Under the pieces are notes generated by a model, which was not told where the DNA came from, searched no databases, and saw nothing but the letters and a program-made list of their open reading frames with translations. A stretch of 47,495 bases of DNA, taken from an uncultured Chitinophaga sp. (GTDB taxonomy: Bacteria; Bacteroidota; Bacteroidia; Chitinophagales; Chitinophagaceae). Positions 18,380-27,865 of the stretch are shown one piece after another (positions within the stretch are counted from its first letter, which is position 1; each line of letters opens with the position of its first letter). Position numbers and translations under genes: made by a program. The stretch covers positions 1 through 47,495 of the forward strand of contig NZ_CABHOU010000002.1 in assembly GCF_902168175.1 (NCBI RefSeq), written 5' to 3'.

Positions 18380-20047
18380 CTATTTCCTCTCCACCACTAT
18401 CTCTTTAATCGTATGGTCGCCCGCATCGGCCTGCACGCGTAAAACATGACGGCCTTTACTTAACTGCACCGCCCCCGCAACAGGCTTGCCATCTACCCAC
18501 ACACTAATGCCTTCAGCGGCAGAAGGGGTGAAGGTGTATTTGCCTTTCTGATCGATCTGTAACGTGTATTGCAGCCACTCGCCGGCTTCGAAGTTGGTAA
18601 CCATGTACGTGTCGCCCTCTTTGCGGATGTCGACGCCGTCGTTGCGGTAAGTGCGCCCGCGGTTACCGCCCTGCAGTTGCGGGTTGGAGATGCGGTAGTT
18701 GGCGGTGTCTTTGTCGTAGTACGCGGCACCGTTAGGGCCGAGGTCGTAGTTGACGGCGGCAATGATTGTTTTACCTTTGATGATGTTGGGTTGATAAGGA
18801 ATTGCGTTGGGCTGAAAGGGCTGGCGGATCATCGCATCCACCACGTCGCGGTGCAGGATGTTGTTTTCGAGTCTGCTGTCGGCGGCCAACTGCATCATAC
18901 CCTGGTAAGCATCTTCGGCAGAAGGTTGTGGGCCTTTACCTGCCCAGAAATCGAGTATCTGCTGATAGTTTTTGTTCATCGGAATTTCGAGCGGATTGTT
19001 GTTGCCCAGTTTTTTCAACGGCCACCACGACCAGCCAATGTTGTTGCGCTCCAGCAAACGAATGCATTCAGTGAACCATACGTTCGAATTCTCGCCGGTT
19101 TCACCAAGCCATACCGGAACGTTGTATTCGTCGCGGGTTTTGATGATGTGGGCGATAGATGCCTGGTCGTTATAGTTCCAGTATTTATGGTAGCTGAGTA
19201 CCATGTTTTTATCCCATGGTGGCAGGATGCCATTATAATTGTTGCCCCAGCCGTTGCCTTCGATAATGATGATGTGCCGCTGGTCTACTTCGCGGATGGC
19301 GGCGGTAATTTCCTGCATCAGGGCTTTGAGCGGCGCGTTCTTCTTTTCCTTTAAACCATTTTTATCGGCCGGATCTTCAAAGCCCCAGTTAGGTTCGTTG
19401 AGAATGTCGTAAGCGCCTATCCAAGGTTCGTTTTTGTAACGGTCGGCCAGTTTGCGCCAAAGCGCGATTGTTTTTTCCTGTTGCGCGCGGCTGTCCCACA
19501 GGGAAGGGTGCGCGGGATTGCGGTCGGATATATTGAGATCGTTTCCCTGCCCACCGGGTGCCGCATGCAAATCGAGTATCAGGTACATTTCATTGGCCTT
19601 ACACCATGCCAGCAGGCTGTCGGTCATATCGAAACCTTTGTTCAGCCAGGTATGCTGCCCCGCCACTGGTTCCTGCTCAATGGGTAAGGTGTATAGATTG
19701 TAATGTATGGGCAGCCTGATGGAGTTAAAGCCCCATGCCTTCAGCGAATCTACATCCGTCCGGCGGGTATGGTTGGCCAGCCAGGCATCGTAGAAGGCCT
19801 GTGTTTTTTCAGCGCCCGCCAGTGTGGTAAGCCGTTCGCGGACCTTATACTGTTGCCCTTCGCCGTTCACGCGTAACATGTACCCTTCCTGCAGCATCCA
19901 GCCACCGAGGCCCATACCGCGTAATAGGATGTTTTCATTCTTTTCGTTCACGATCTTAGTGCCCGATGTTTTCAGGAAGCCCTGGGCATAAGCGTTGTTT
20001 ACCAGTAACTGGGCCAGTAGCAGGCCGGGGAGCAATTTTTTTAGCAT
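18380..20047 (-). CDS. Secreted glycoside hydrolase family 5 enzyme with C-terminal carbohydrate-binding-like domain
   Basis: Predicted exported beta-glycanase (cellulase superfamily, GH5-like, in the glucan 1,3-beta-glucosidase/endoglucanase range). Residues 1-21 are a signal peptide ending in NAYA. The TIM-barrel domain (about 25-370) shows the family motifs: LRGMGLGGWM, GFNSIRLP, DLHAAPGGQ, the acid/base ILNEPN (E218), HKYW, and the nucleophile in WLGETGEN (E316). The C-terminal region (about 425-555) contains DYDLGPNGAAYYD-like and GVDIRKEG...EWLQYTL stretches resembling a CBM6/CBM35 beta-sandwich. It is divergent from the two discoidin-domain proteases to its right. The precise substrate is not resolved by sequence alone. 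Confidence 0.88.
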   Translation of the reverse strand: MLKKLLPGLLLAQLLVNNAYAQGFLKTSGTKIVNEKNENILLRGMGLGGWMLQEGYMLRVNGEGQQYKVRERLTTLAGAEKTQAFYDAWLANHTRRTDVDSLKAWGFNSIRLPIHYNLYTLPIEQEPVAGQHTWLNKGFDMTDSLLAWCKANEMYLILDLHAAPGGQGNDLNISDRNPAHPSLWDSRAQQEKTIALWRKLADRYKNEPWIGAYDILNEPNWGFEDPADKNGLKEKKNAPLKALMQEITAAIREVDQRHIIIIEGNGWGNNYNGILPPWDKNMVLSYHKYWNYNDQASIAHIIKTRDEYNVPVWLGETGENSNVWFTECIRLLERNNIGWSWWPLKKLGNNNPLEIPMNKNYQQILDFWAGKGPQPSAEDAYQGMMQLAADSRLENNILHRDVVDAMIRQPFQPNAIPYQPNIIKGKTIIAAVNYDLGPNGAAYYDKDTANYRISNPQLQGGNRGRTYRNDGVDIRKEGDTYMVTNFEAGEWLQYTLQIDQKGKYTFTPSAAEGISVWVDGKPVAGAVQLSKGRHVLRVQADAGDHTIKEIVVERK

Positions 20048-20266
20048 AACGTGATTTGGAACTTTAAAATAGCTAATACTTTTTTAATACCACAGCTAAC
20101 ATTTTGTCAACTGTCAAATAAAATGAAGAAAGGCGCTAAGAATTTCTATTGATCTTGCTTTATACTCTTGAACTTGAAGGAGAGAAAAGAAAAACCAAAA
20201 GCTAATGACCGAAATCTTTTACCCAATAATATCTGATCTTATTTCCTAGTAATTAAATCAACCATT

Positions 20267-22861
20267 ATGATCAAAATTTTACACAGGTTATCCTTGTGTG
20301 CGGGATTGTTATGCCTTTATGTACCCGTATTTTCCCAGGTAAATGTAACCAACGACGGAGGAGTTATTTCATCGCCTAACGTTAACGGTTACAAGTACGA
20401 GAACTTTCCCAAACTGATAGATAATTATCCCACGTCTAAATATCTGTTTGAGTCGGGCTCTTTCACCGTTACTTACAAAACTGCGCACCCTTCGCTGGTA
20501 ACGCAATACGCGGTAACCAGTGCTTATGATGAGCCTAACCGCGACCCTATGAACTGGGTGCTGCAGGGCAGTAAAGACGGCGTGAACTGGGTGATGCTGG
20601 ATGGCAAATACCAACAGTTTTTTTCATCCCGCACCGAGCGTAAAGTGTTTACCATTGCTACGCCGGATACGTTTTCCCACTACCAGCTGATTGCTTTCGC
20701 TACCATTGTAGGCCGTTATATTCAGTTGGCCGAATGGGAATTGCTGGCACCTGTAACGGTGGCCGCGCCTGCCAGTCCTGTAGCAACTATGCTAGCCGGT
20801 CAGCGTGTAAAAGTTGGCTGGGCCGATAAAAGCAGCGATGAAATGGGCTTCGCGATAGATCGCAGTTCCGACGGACAAAACTACAGCGTGGCAGCCATTG
20901 TACCGCCCAATACTAAATTATGGATAGATAGTAACCTGGCCGCCAACCAGCAATACACTTACCGCATAAGGGCGCTCAGCCCGATAGGTGCTTCCAAAGC
21001 TACAGCTACAGTGCTGATCCGTACGGACAACGGGCCTTCTTACACTGATATTACGGAGTACAAAGAAGGGCAGTTAACCTCGCAATGGGATTATGCCGGT
21101 GAAAATGGTTTGCCAAAAGCCATTGATAACTCGCCCAACACTTTCCTAAACATCTACGGCTATACCGGTTTCCTGCAGCATTACCTGCCCGGCGGCGCTG
21201 TACTGAAACAGTATGCGATTACGGCCATGACGCACAGTGCAGGCAACGATCCTAAAAGCTGGACCTTCGAAGGTTCGAACGACGGCAGCAACTGGACGGA
21301 GTTAAACAGGCAGACCGACCAGTTGTTTTCGCGCGGCCAGCGCAGGGTGTACGCATTTACAAATAGCACCAGTTACAAGTATCACCGCCTGAGCATTACC
21401 GAAAACGCCGGATGGTGGGGTACTTACATTGCCGAATTCGAACTGCTGGGTAAGGGCAGGGGGACTATAGCGAAAGATAAGCCGGTAGCGCCACAAGGCT
21501 TCTACGTAAACAACGCATCACCTTACCAGGTAATTTTAAACTGGACAGACGTAGCCGACAATGAAACCGGTTATCGCCTGGAGCGCTCGAAAGACAGTTT
21601 GCGCTGGAATACGGTGAATGATCTGAACCCGGGCAGTACGCAGTTTTACTCCCGCAACCTGGAGCCTAACACAACCTACTTTTACAGGTTGAGCAGCTAT
21701 AATAATTATGGTCGCTCGCCCTACCTCTATGCAACGGCCAGCACACCTGCTGCGGGCGCGGAACTGCATATACAGGAAGACTGGGACGTACATACACAGG
21801 CCATCACCCGCGTACACGACAATAAAGATGTGGCGATCTATTTTGATAAGGATGTACCGTACGGCACCAACTGGATGTTCAGCGAGTTTACCACCGCCTG
21901 GAAATACATCAAAAAGAACTACGGTACATTCGCCGACCCTAAGTTATACGTGGTGTTGCACGAGGATAAATACGGCGGCGGTCACCCTGCTACTGTATTC
22001 GACTACGGCCACCATTACCGCAATATGATCGACTTAGGCGGCGGCTGGACCAACCGTAACGACTGGAACATTGGTGCGCCTGTTCACGAGATAGGCCACA
22101 TTGTGGAAGGTAGCGCAAAAGACGTCAAAGAATCGCCTGCATTCGGTATTTGGGGCGATAGCAAATGGTGCGAGATATTTAACTATGATGTGTACAAAAG
22201 AGTGGGATGGAAAAAGGATGCAGACGACGTGTACCAGCAAATGCAAACCAACGCAGATGTTTATCCAAGGCCAGGCACTTACTGGTTCCGCGACTGGTTT
22301 TACCCGCTGTACACCAATGGCGACAGCAGTGTAACGCTGAACCGTTATTTCGAACTGCTGCGCGATTACTTCCCGCAACATAATGGTCATTATACCCGCG
22401 AAATGAACATGGGTGAATTCATCCACTTCTGGAGCGGAGCAGCCGGCTACAACCTGAAAGCCCAGGCAGATACCGCCTTTGGCTGGAACGAAGAATACCA
22501 GTTGCAGTTTAACCAGGCACGTATCGACTTCCCGTTCACTTACCCTGAACAATGCCGTCCCAAACCACAGCCGCCTAAAAACTGGGACGATGTGAAGGAA
22601 TACCTGACCGCATTATGGCCTAACCCTGCATCGGGTACCATTTATTTTAATGGTCCGGATGAAAGTAAATTATATACCGTAGATGTATACACCTTAGCTG
22701 GCGTGAAGGTACTTACCACAAAAGCTTCAGGTAAAAACGCACCGCTCAACATTTCGGCGCTCAACACAGGGATATACCTGTTCGCCGTAAGTGATAAAGG
22801 CAGTGTGGTGTTTACGAGAAAGATACTAGTAACGAAACAATCATCTGTTATCAAGTACTAG
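20267..22861 (+). CDS. T9SS-exported discoidin/FN3 protein with gluzincin-like metallopeptidase domain (copy 1)
   Basis: Large secreted protein of 864 residues. After a signal peptide (1-23) the order is: discoidin/F5-8C-like domain (about 28-160), FN3 (about 168-253), second discoidin-like domain (about 258-394), second FN3 (about 405-493), a putative metallopeptidase domain (about 500-755) and a T9SS type A sorting domain (about 785-864, from LWPNPASG to the final RKILV). The peptidase motif HEIGH is at 607-611 (E608 catalytic), and E636 in GDSKWCEIF fits the third zinc ligand of a gluzincin. The domain resembles plant basic-secretory-protein-like peptidases, but this assignment is tentative. 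The next gene is a full-length paralogue. It probably acts at the cell surface on glycoprotein or polysaccharide-bound protein. Confidence 0.82.
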   Translation: MIKILHRLSLCAGLLCLYVPVFSQVNVTNDGGVISSPNVNGYKYENFPKLIDNYPTSKYLFESGSFTVTYKTAHPSLVTQYAVTSAYDEPNRDPMNWVLQGSKDGVNWVMLDGKYQQFFSSRTERKVFTIATPDTFSHYQLIAFATIVGRYIQLAEWELLAPVTVAAPASPVATMLAGQRVKVGWADKSSDEMGFAIDRSSDGQNYSVAAIVPPNTKLWIDSNLAANQQYTYRIRALSPIGASKATATVLIRTDNGPSYTDITEYKEGQLTSQWDYAGENGLPKAIDNSPNTFLNIYGYTGFLQHYLPGGAVLKQYAITAMTHSAGNDPKSWTFEGSNDGSNWTELNRQTDQLFSRGQRRVYAFTNSTSYKYHRLSITENAGWWGTYIAEFELLGKGRGTIAKDKPVAPQGFYVNNASPYQVILNWTDVADNETGYRLERSKDSLRWNTVNDLNPGSTQFYSRNLEPNTTYFYRLSSYNNYGRSPYLYATASTPAAGAELHIQEDWDVHTQAITRVHDNKDVAIYFDKDVPYGTNWMFSEFTTAWKYIKKNYGTFADPKLYVVLHEDKYGGGHPATVFDYGHHYRNMIDLGGGWTNRNDWNIGAPVHEIGHIVEGSAKDVKESPAFGIWGDSKWCEIFNYDVYKRVGWKKDADDVYQQMQTNADVYPRPGTYWFRDWFYPLYTNGDSSVTLNRYFELLRDYFPQHNGHYTREMNMGEFIHFWSGAAGYNLKAQADTAFGWNEEYQLQFNQARIDFPFTYPEQCRPKPQPPKNWDDVKEYLTALWPNPASGTIYFNGPDESKLYTVDVYTLAGVKVLTTKASGKNAPLNISALNTGIYLFAVSDKGSVVFTRKILVTKQSSVIKY

Positions 22862-22888
22862 TCACTTTAATTCTTAAGTTAACAACAG

Positions 22889-22915
22889 GCCCTGGCAGTT
22901 TTGCCGGGGCTTTTT
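22889..22915 (+). terminator. Rho-independent terminator after copy 1 of the discoidin protease
   Basis: A 9-bp stem (GCCCTGGCA with TGCCGGGGC, one wobble pair) with a four-base loop is followed by five T. It ends transcription 27 bp after the stop codon, so the two paralogues have separate transcripts at least in part. Confidence 0.85.
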
Positions 22916-23092
22916 GATGTTATTTAAATTTCGTTAACAATCTGTTTAATTTCTGTTGACAGGTTGGTGTAAAAAGGAACGTTATTTTCAGGCAATGCCT
23001 ATATGACAATGTGAGCGAAGCTGCATTAATTTGAATTTCCACCCCGGGAGCGAAATATAGAACCATTTGTTTTAACCAAAATCAACACTCAC

Positions 23093-25687
23093 ATGAAAAG
23101 ACGACTACAGGTGTCTTGCATGGCCGCATGCTTATTACTCGCATGGGCCAACGTTTCTGCACAAACAGATATTACCGACCTGCCCGGCGGCACTTATTGG
23201 GCAGACAGTTCCTATGATTATGGTGACGGTGAAAATTATCCGAAGTTGTTTGACAATAATCCTAATACTAAGTATTATGTTGATGCGGCTACTATCAACG
23301 TATATTTTTACGCCCAGTATGCCTTTGCTATTACCCGTTACGCCCTTACCTCCGCTAACGACGCATCCACCCGCGACCCTCGTGCATGGACGCTGGAAGG
23401 CTCTGCGGATGGCAGTACATGGGTAGCGCTTAACAGCCGGTCTAACCAGGATTTTGCCACGCGTTTTCAGCGCAGGGAATTTACCGTGACGGGTGCGGCA
23501 AAGTATAAGAACTTTCGCCTGCGTATTACCCAGAACCATGGTGCCGGCGATCTTCAGTTCGCCGAACTGGAGCTGATTTCCGACAACCATCCCGCAGGTA
23601 CGCCCACGAACCTGGCCACGGCATTGCAAACCAATAACAAGGTAAACCTTACCTGGACCGACAATGCCAATAATGAAACTGCGATGTTAGTGGAACGAAG
23701 TGTGGACGGATCGAAGTACCTGCTTATTAAAAGTCTGGCCGCCAATACCCAGAGTTTCCCCGATTCGGGACTGGCCGCAAACAAGCAATATGTTTATCGC
23801 ATAAGGGCCGAGAATGCAAGCGGTGTGTCAAATCCATCCACACCGGCTATTATCAGGACAGCCGCTATCACTACACAAACCGACATCACCGATTTTACCA
23901 ATGGAGTGATGAGCGATTATTACAACAAAAACGATAACGAAGGCCGTGCCATGGTGGTAGATAATAATCCGCATACCAAGTACTATAACGGTGCAGCCTA
24001 TTGCTGGTTGAGATACTACCTCTCCGGTGGCGCCATCGTTAAAGCCTATGCCCTCACCTCCGCTAATGACGAACCAGGCCGCGATCCTAAAAACTGGCAG
24101 ATACAGGGTTCCAACAACGGCACCAACTGGACGGTGTTAGACACCAAAACAAACCAGGCGTTCGCCAACAGGAAGGAGCGGAGGTTGTATGCGATGCCGT
24201 ACAATACCACTACCTATACCTACTATCGCATAGAAGTAACAGCCACCCTGGATAATTCCGGGTTCCAGATCGCTGAATGGGAATTATTTGGCACCGGTAC
24301 CGGTACTTCAAACAACGGTGCGCCCGTTGCGCCCACAGGCATATCATCTTTTGCTACATCCGGGTATCAAAACATCATTAGCTGGACGGATGCTGCGAAA
24401 AACGAAACAGGTTACCGGATAGAGATGTCGACAGATAGTGTAACCTGGGCTTATCAGAAAGACCTGCCCGCCAACGACAATACCTTCTATTCCCGTGGCC
24501 TTACCCCGTTTACAAAGTATTACTACCGTGTAAGGGCCACCAATGCTGCAGGTAACTCGGCCTGGGTATTTACCACCCGCACCACCACCACCGGCGAGGC
24601 ACCGCTCACCTGGACCGAACATTGGGGTGATCATAACGAAAACCTGAGCCGCGTGTATTACGATCAGCATATAGCCGTTTATTACGATCCGGCAGTAAGT
24701 ACCTCCATCAACTGGATGTTCAGCAATTTCACGGCGGCCTGGCAGTATGTGAAGCAAAACTATGGTAGCTTTTCCGACCCGCGGCTGTACATGATTTTCC
24801 ATAGTGTAAACAAACCACATTTAAGCGGAGGGCATGCAGTATCGCCCTATAATGCCGACCATGATTACAGGAATGCCGTAGACCTTAGCGGTGGCTGGGC
24901 TACACGCAGCACCTGGAATGTTGGTGCTACCACGCATGAAATAGGTCATATCGTGGAGGGGGCTTCCAAAAACGTAAATCACTCGCCTACATTCGGTCTT
25001 TGGGGCGATAGCAAGTGGTGTGAGATATTTAACTATGATATCTACAAAAGAATGGGCTGGACGCAGGATGCCAACGATTTGTATACGGAAATGCAAACCC
25101 AGTACGATAACTTTCCGCGCGCCAATACGCAATGGTTCAAAAACTGGTTTTATCCCATTTACACACGTGCCGATTCCAGCGCGGCCCTTAACCGCTATTT
25201 TACGTTGTTATCGCAATACTTTCCGCAGTACAACGGCGGGTATGCGCGTGGGTTGAATATGGGAGAGATGGTACACTTCTGGAGCGGGGCAGCGCAGTAC
25301 AGCCTGCGCAACCAGGCCGACACGGCTTTTGGCTGGAATGAGCAATATGAGCTGGAGTTTCAGCAGGCTAAACTCGACTTCCCGTTCACCTATCCTGATC
25401 AACTGTTGTTGAGCCAGCAGCTGGCCGTAAACCCGGTTGTTAAATCGCCCCTGAATGCACTATGGCCCAATCCGGCTGCAGGTGTCATTTACCTGAATGG
25501 CCCCGATCCGGCAAAGTTGTATACCGTGGAGGCATTTTCAATGGCGGGAGTGAGGGTGTTAACTACACGAGCTTCGGGCAGCAATGCACCGCTTAATATT
25601 GCGGGGTTCAGTACAGGTGTATATGTGTTTGTGGTGAGCGATAACCAGGGAGTAGTGTTTACAAAGAAAATAGTGATCAATAAATAG
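23093..25687 (+). CDS. T9SS-exported discoidin/FN3 protein with gluzincin-like metallopeptidase domain (copy 2)
   Basis: Paralogue of the preceding gene, also exactly 864 residues, with the same order: signal peptide (1-24), discoidin-like, FN3, discoidin-like, FN3, peptidase domain, T9SS sorting domain (from LWPNPAAG to KKIVINK). The HEIGH motif is at 615-619 and the downstream GDSKWCEIFNYD stretch is identical to that of copy 1, whereas the discoidin and FN3 parts have diverged. That pattern fits an old tandem duplication with the catalytic part under constraint and the binding modules free to change. It has its own upstream region (22916-23092) and terminator. Confidence 0.82.
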   Translation: MKRRLQVSCMAACLLLAWANVSAQTDITDLPGGTYWADSSYDYGDGENYPKLFDNNPNTKYYVDAATINVYFYAQYAFAITRYALTSANDASTRDPRAWTLEGSADGSTWVALNSRSNQDFATRFQRREFTVTGAAKYKNFRLRITQNHGAGDLQFAELELISDNHPAGTPTNLATALQTNNKVNLTWTDNANNETAMLVERSVDGSKYLLIKSLAANTQSFPDSGLAANKQYVYRIRAENASGVSNPSTPAIIRTAAITTQTDITDFTNGVMSDYYNKNDNEGRAMVVDNNPHTKYYNGAAYCWLRYYLSGGAIVKAYALTSANDEPGRDPKNWQIQGSNNGTNWTVLDTKTNQAFANRKERRLYAMPYNTTTYTYYRIEVTATLDNSGFQIAEWELFGTGTGTSNNGAPVAPTGISSFATSGYQNIISWTDAAKNETGYRIEMSTDSVTWAYQKDLPANDNTFYSRGLTPFTKYYYRVRATNAAGNSAWVFTTRTTTTGEAPLTWTEHWGDHNENLSRVYYDQHIAVYYDPAVSTSINWMFSNFTAAWQYVKQNYGSFSDPRLYMIFHSVNKPHLSGGHAVSPYNADHDYRNAVDLSGGWATRSTWNVGATTHEIGHIVEGASKNVNHSPTFGLWGDSKWCEIFNYDIYKRMGWTQDANDLYTEMQTQYDNFPRANTQWFKNWFYPIYTRADSSAALNRYFTLLSQYFPQYNGGYARGLNMGEMVHFWSGAAQYSLRNQADTAFGWNEQYELEFQQAKLDFPFTYPDQLLLSQQLAVNPVVKSPLNALWPNPAAGVIYLNGPDPAKLYTVEAFSMAGVRVLTTRASGSNAPLNIAGFSTGVYVFVVSDNQGVVFTKKIVINK

Positions 25688-25693
25688 TGCATG

Positions 25694-25719
25694 TCAGCCC
25701 CGGTGAGTGCCGGGGCTGA
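25694..25719 (+). terminator. Terminator after copy 2 of the discoidin protease
   Basis: A perfect 10-bp stem (TCAGCCCCGG with CCGGGGCTGA) with a six-base loop starts six bases after the stop codon and is followed by TCTTTATAA, a weak T-tract. Confidence 0.75.
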
Positions 25720-25843
25720 TCTTTATAACATTTCGTAGAAAACCCTGCCATAATTGCCCCTAAAATGAACTTATGATTAATAAATATCAAACGGCATATT
25801 TCTTGCGTATTAATGCGTAAAATGCATAAAATAAGTTTTAAAA

Positions 25844-26071
25844 ATGGAGCAGATGATAGGTGACCATAACCAGAAGATACCGTTCGATTTCAAACCAGAA
25901 GATATAGTACCTGCCGTTAGAAGTTTTGAACCCGTATTATACCGCCAGGGCAGCCTTTATTATTGCCTGCTGGGCGCAGACGCAGAAAATGGGATATTAG
26001 GTTTCGGAAAAACGCCGAAGCTGGCGATTGCCGATTGGGAGCATAAGTTGTGGAGTATTATGAGAAGTTAA
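25844..26071 (+). CDS. Small hypothetical protein
   Basis: Seventy-five residues, soluble, no signal peptide. The segment RQGSLYYCLLGADAENGILGFGKTPKLAIADWEHKL has the short beta-strands then G-x-G-x-T-x-x-x-A-x-x-x-W pattern reminiscent of the HicB-like fold, but no HicA-like toxin gene is adjacent and the match is only by pattern. I do not assign a family. It stands alone between two terminator-like hairpins. Confidence 0.6.
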   Translation: MEQMIGDHNQKIPFDFKPEDIVPAVRSFEPVLYRQGSLYYCLLGADAENGILGFGKTPKLAIADWEHKLWSIMRS

Positions 26072-26081
26072 TTCTTTGCAG

Positions 26082-26117
26082 GGCAGGCATACCGTAAATA
26101 TTGCGGCCTGCCGCTTT
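26082..26117 (+). terminator. Candidate terminator after the 75-residue protein gene
   Basis: A 7-bp stem (GGCAGGC with GCCTGCC) with a 17-base loop is followed by GCTTTTA. A second hairpin at about 26154-26184 (arms GCCAGT...ACTGGT with inner ACGCC...GGCGT) lies in the same gap and may serve the convergent receiver gene. Confidence 0.45.
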
Positions 26118-26229
26118 TACCCCCAGTGATTTCCACTATTTTTTTACATAAGGCCAGTCCAACGCCCGTACCGGCGTACTGGTCTTTGCTGTTTCAGGCA
26201 CTTAAATATCAGCGCCCATCTGACTGTGC

Positions 26230-26610
26230 CTAAAAGAAATATTCCAGCTTTTTAACCAGTTGAGGCAAACTGGCCTGCTTCTCTATATAATGTCCGGCAC
26301 CCAACTTCAACGTTTCCTGTTTATCCTTTGGGTCAGATGAGGTAGAATAAATGATAACAGGTACATCGTCCAGCCGGCTGATTTGCCTGATGGCCTGCAA
26401 ACACTGCCTGCCGTCCATAAGGGGCATATTGAGGTCGAGGAAGATGTAGTTGGGTAACTCCGGCGCCTGCTTCAGCGTTTCGATGGCAGTTCTGCCATTG
26501 TCGAACACCTGGCAACCGATATTATCGTCGATTTGCTTAAGGGCAAGTATGAATATTTCCTGGTCGTCAGTGTCATCATCAATAAGTAGACAAGTAAAGT
26601 GTTGGGCCAT
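26230..26610 (-). CDS. Single-domain response regulator (receiver only)
   Basis: A stand-alone receiver domain of 126 residues with no output domain. The acidic pocket DDD (11-13), the phospho-acceptor D59 in FLDLNMPLMDG, the switch residue region IIYSTSS and the conserved lysine in YIEKQ are all present, so it should be phosphorylatable. The pattern resembles the Rcp1-type receivers that pair with separate hybrid or phytochrome-type kinases. No kinase gene is adjacent; the closest are at 44024 and 46704. It lies 105 bp downstream of the AlkC-like gene on the same strand. Confidence 0.92.
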   Translation of the reverse strand: MAQHFTCLLIDDDTDDQEIFILALKQIDDNIGCQVFDNGRTAIETLKQAPELPNYIFLDLNMPLMDGRQCLQAIRQISRLDDVPVIIYSTSSDPKDKQETLKLGAGHYIEKQASLPQLVKKLEYFF

Positions 26611-26715
26611 GCAGTTATCCGGTTTTTCCTGGTTCGTATAGATCTGGTTCCGGCAATGAATATAGCGAAAAAAGCCAGAAGAAGAGCATGGGGGAGGCGA
26701 ATAGATGTGTTTGGC

Positions 26716-27816
26716 TCACATTCCCAATATGAACTCTGTTTTTTGTCCCTCCGCGCCATTCACGATGATGGCCAACTGATGTATGCCAGGGTAAAATCGC
26801 CGTGTCGTGATGATTTTAAAAGGTTGTTTTCGTTTGATAACAGCAGTTTCACCTGCGCCAAATTCCCGTTCGCTGATCTTAAACACCTTTTTAGAGTACT
26901 GGTTTTTGCCCATGCGATAATACACCGCGTACTCCAACCGCACCTTTTGTTTGGCCGTATGTTCATTTTTTACCGAGAAGCTGAACTCCAGGCTGTTCCC
27001 CACTATCACCTCAGGCGTAACGATGGCAAAGTCCTTCACGCTCAGCGTGCTGCTGTCGAGCTGGTAATGACTGAGGATCGATGCATTTCCCCGCTTCAGG
27101 AGCGTACGGCAGCCATGTTTGATAATAGCGTCCGTTTCGGCGCTAATGCCCTTCCAGCGGCTGGCTACATCCAGTACGATGTCTGCGTTGTACTTTGATA
27201 TATCGTTGAGGTTGTTCGCCACACTTTTGCGTACCCAGGGGTGCGGATCATTCTTAAGATTTTCGAGGATGGGCAACACCTGTTCAGGGTGTTGTTTTAA
27301 TGCCGGTACCGCCATGGCCCAGGGGAGTGCCGGTCGCGCGCCTTCAGAGGCGAAACGCCGTACGTGGAAGCTCTTATGTTTCGACCACTTCTCCATCTGT
27401 TTTACCATCTTCTCCCCATATTTTATCAGAAAGGGCCTCACCGCAAATTCGCAGCTAATGAACTGCGTTACTTCCTCCAGTGCTTTCACCGATTTGCTGT
27501 AGTCGTCAAGTCCATAACATTCGATATAGTCTGGCAGGAACATGAATACCAAACCATGTTCGGCGAAATCATGTGCCCTTAGAACTTTTATAAGCGAGGA
27601 TATTTGCGTCAATGCTTCCGGGTAATCCTGCGATAGAAAATCGTGCAGCACTACCGTGGTATGCCGCATCCGGGCTTTCAACTCCATAGCCTCCAGCGCA
27701 GGTACATCTACCTGTTTTAAGAATTTCTTTTTATCAAAGCCAGGGATGGCTTCTGCGAGGCAGGTGGAGAGTTGTTTGTAGAAGGTGGTGTTGTATAGGT
27801 CTTTGAGTAGTGCCAT
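26716..27816 (-). CDS. AlkC-like DNA alkylation repair glycosylase with C-terminal Ig-like domain
   Basis: Member of the AlkC/AlkD HEAT-repeat DNA glycosylases, which excise alkylated bases without flipping them out of the helix. The N-terminal about 260 residues are helical repeats with family-type stretches such as RRFASEGARPALPWA and HPWVRKSVANNLNDISK. The last about 95 residues (from LSVKDFAIVTPEVIVGNSLEFSFSVKN) are beta-rich and look like the Ig-like domain known to distinguish AlkC from AlkD. At 366 residues it has the right length for AlkC. It starts 49 bp after the end of hxsC on the same strand with no obvious terminator, so some read-through is possible, but a functional link to the Hxs system is not shown. 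Confidence 0.85.
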   Translation of the reverse strand: MALLKDLYNTTFYKQLSTCLAEAIPGFDKKKFLKQVDVPALEAMELKARMRHTTVVLHDFLSQDYPEALTQISSLIKVLRAHDFAEHGLVFMFLPDYIECYGLDDYSKSVKALEEVTQFISCEFAVRPFLIKYGEKMVKQMEKWSKHKSFHVRRFASEGARPALPWAMAVPALKQHPEQVLPILENLKNDPHPWVRKSVANNLNDISKYNADIVLDVASRWKGISAETDAIIKHGCRTLLKRGNASILSHYQLDSSTLSVKDFAIVTPEVIVGNSLEFSFSVKNEHTAKQKVRLEYAVYYRMGKNQYSKKVFKISEREFGAGETAVIKRKQPFKIITTRRFYPGIHQLAIIVNGAEGQKTEFILGM

Positions 27817-27865
27817 GGCGGGAAGATAGTAATTATCTTAATTAAGGGGGGCGGGGTGCTTATAT

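Noticed and set aside
18569..19354. Long plus-strand open frame (261 codons) inside the GH5 gene
   Set aside because: It lies wholly antisense to a well-supported glycoside hydrolase with clear catalytic motifs and has no recognisable domain or signal.
25844..26071. Small protein considered as a HicB antitoxin
   Set aside because: Only a loose pattern match and no HicA-like gene beside it.
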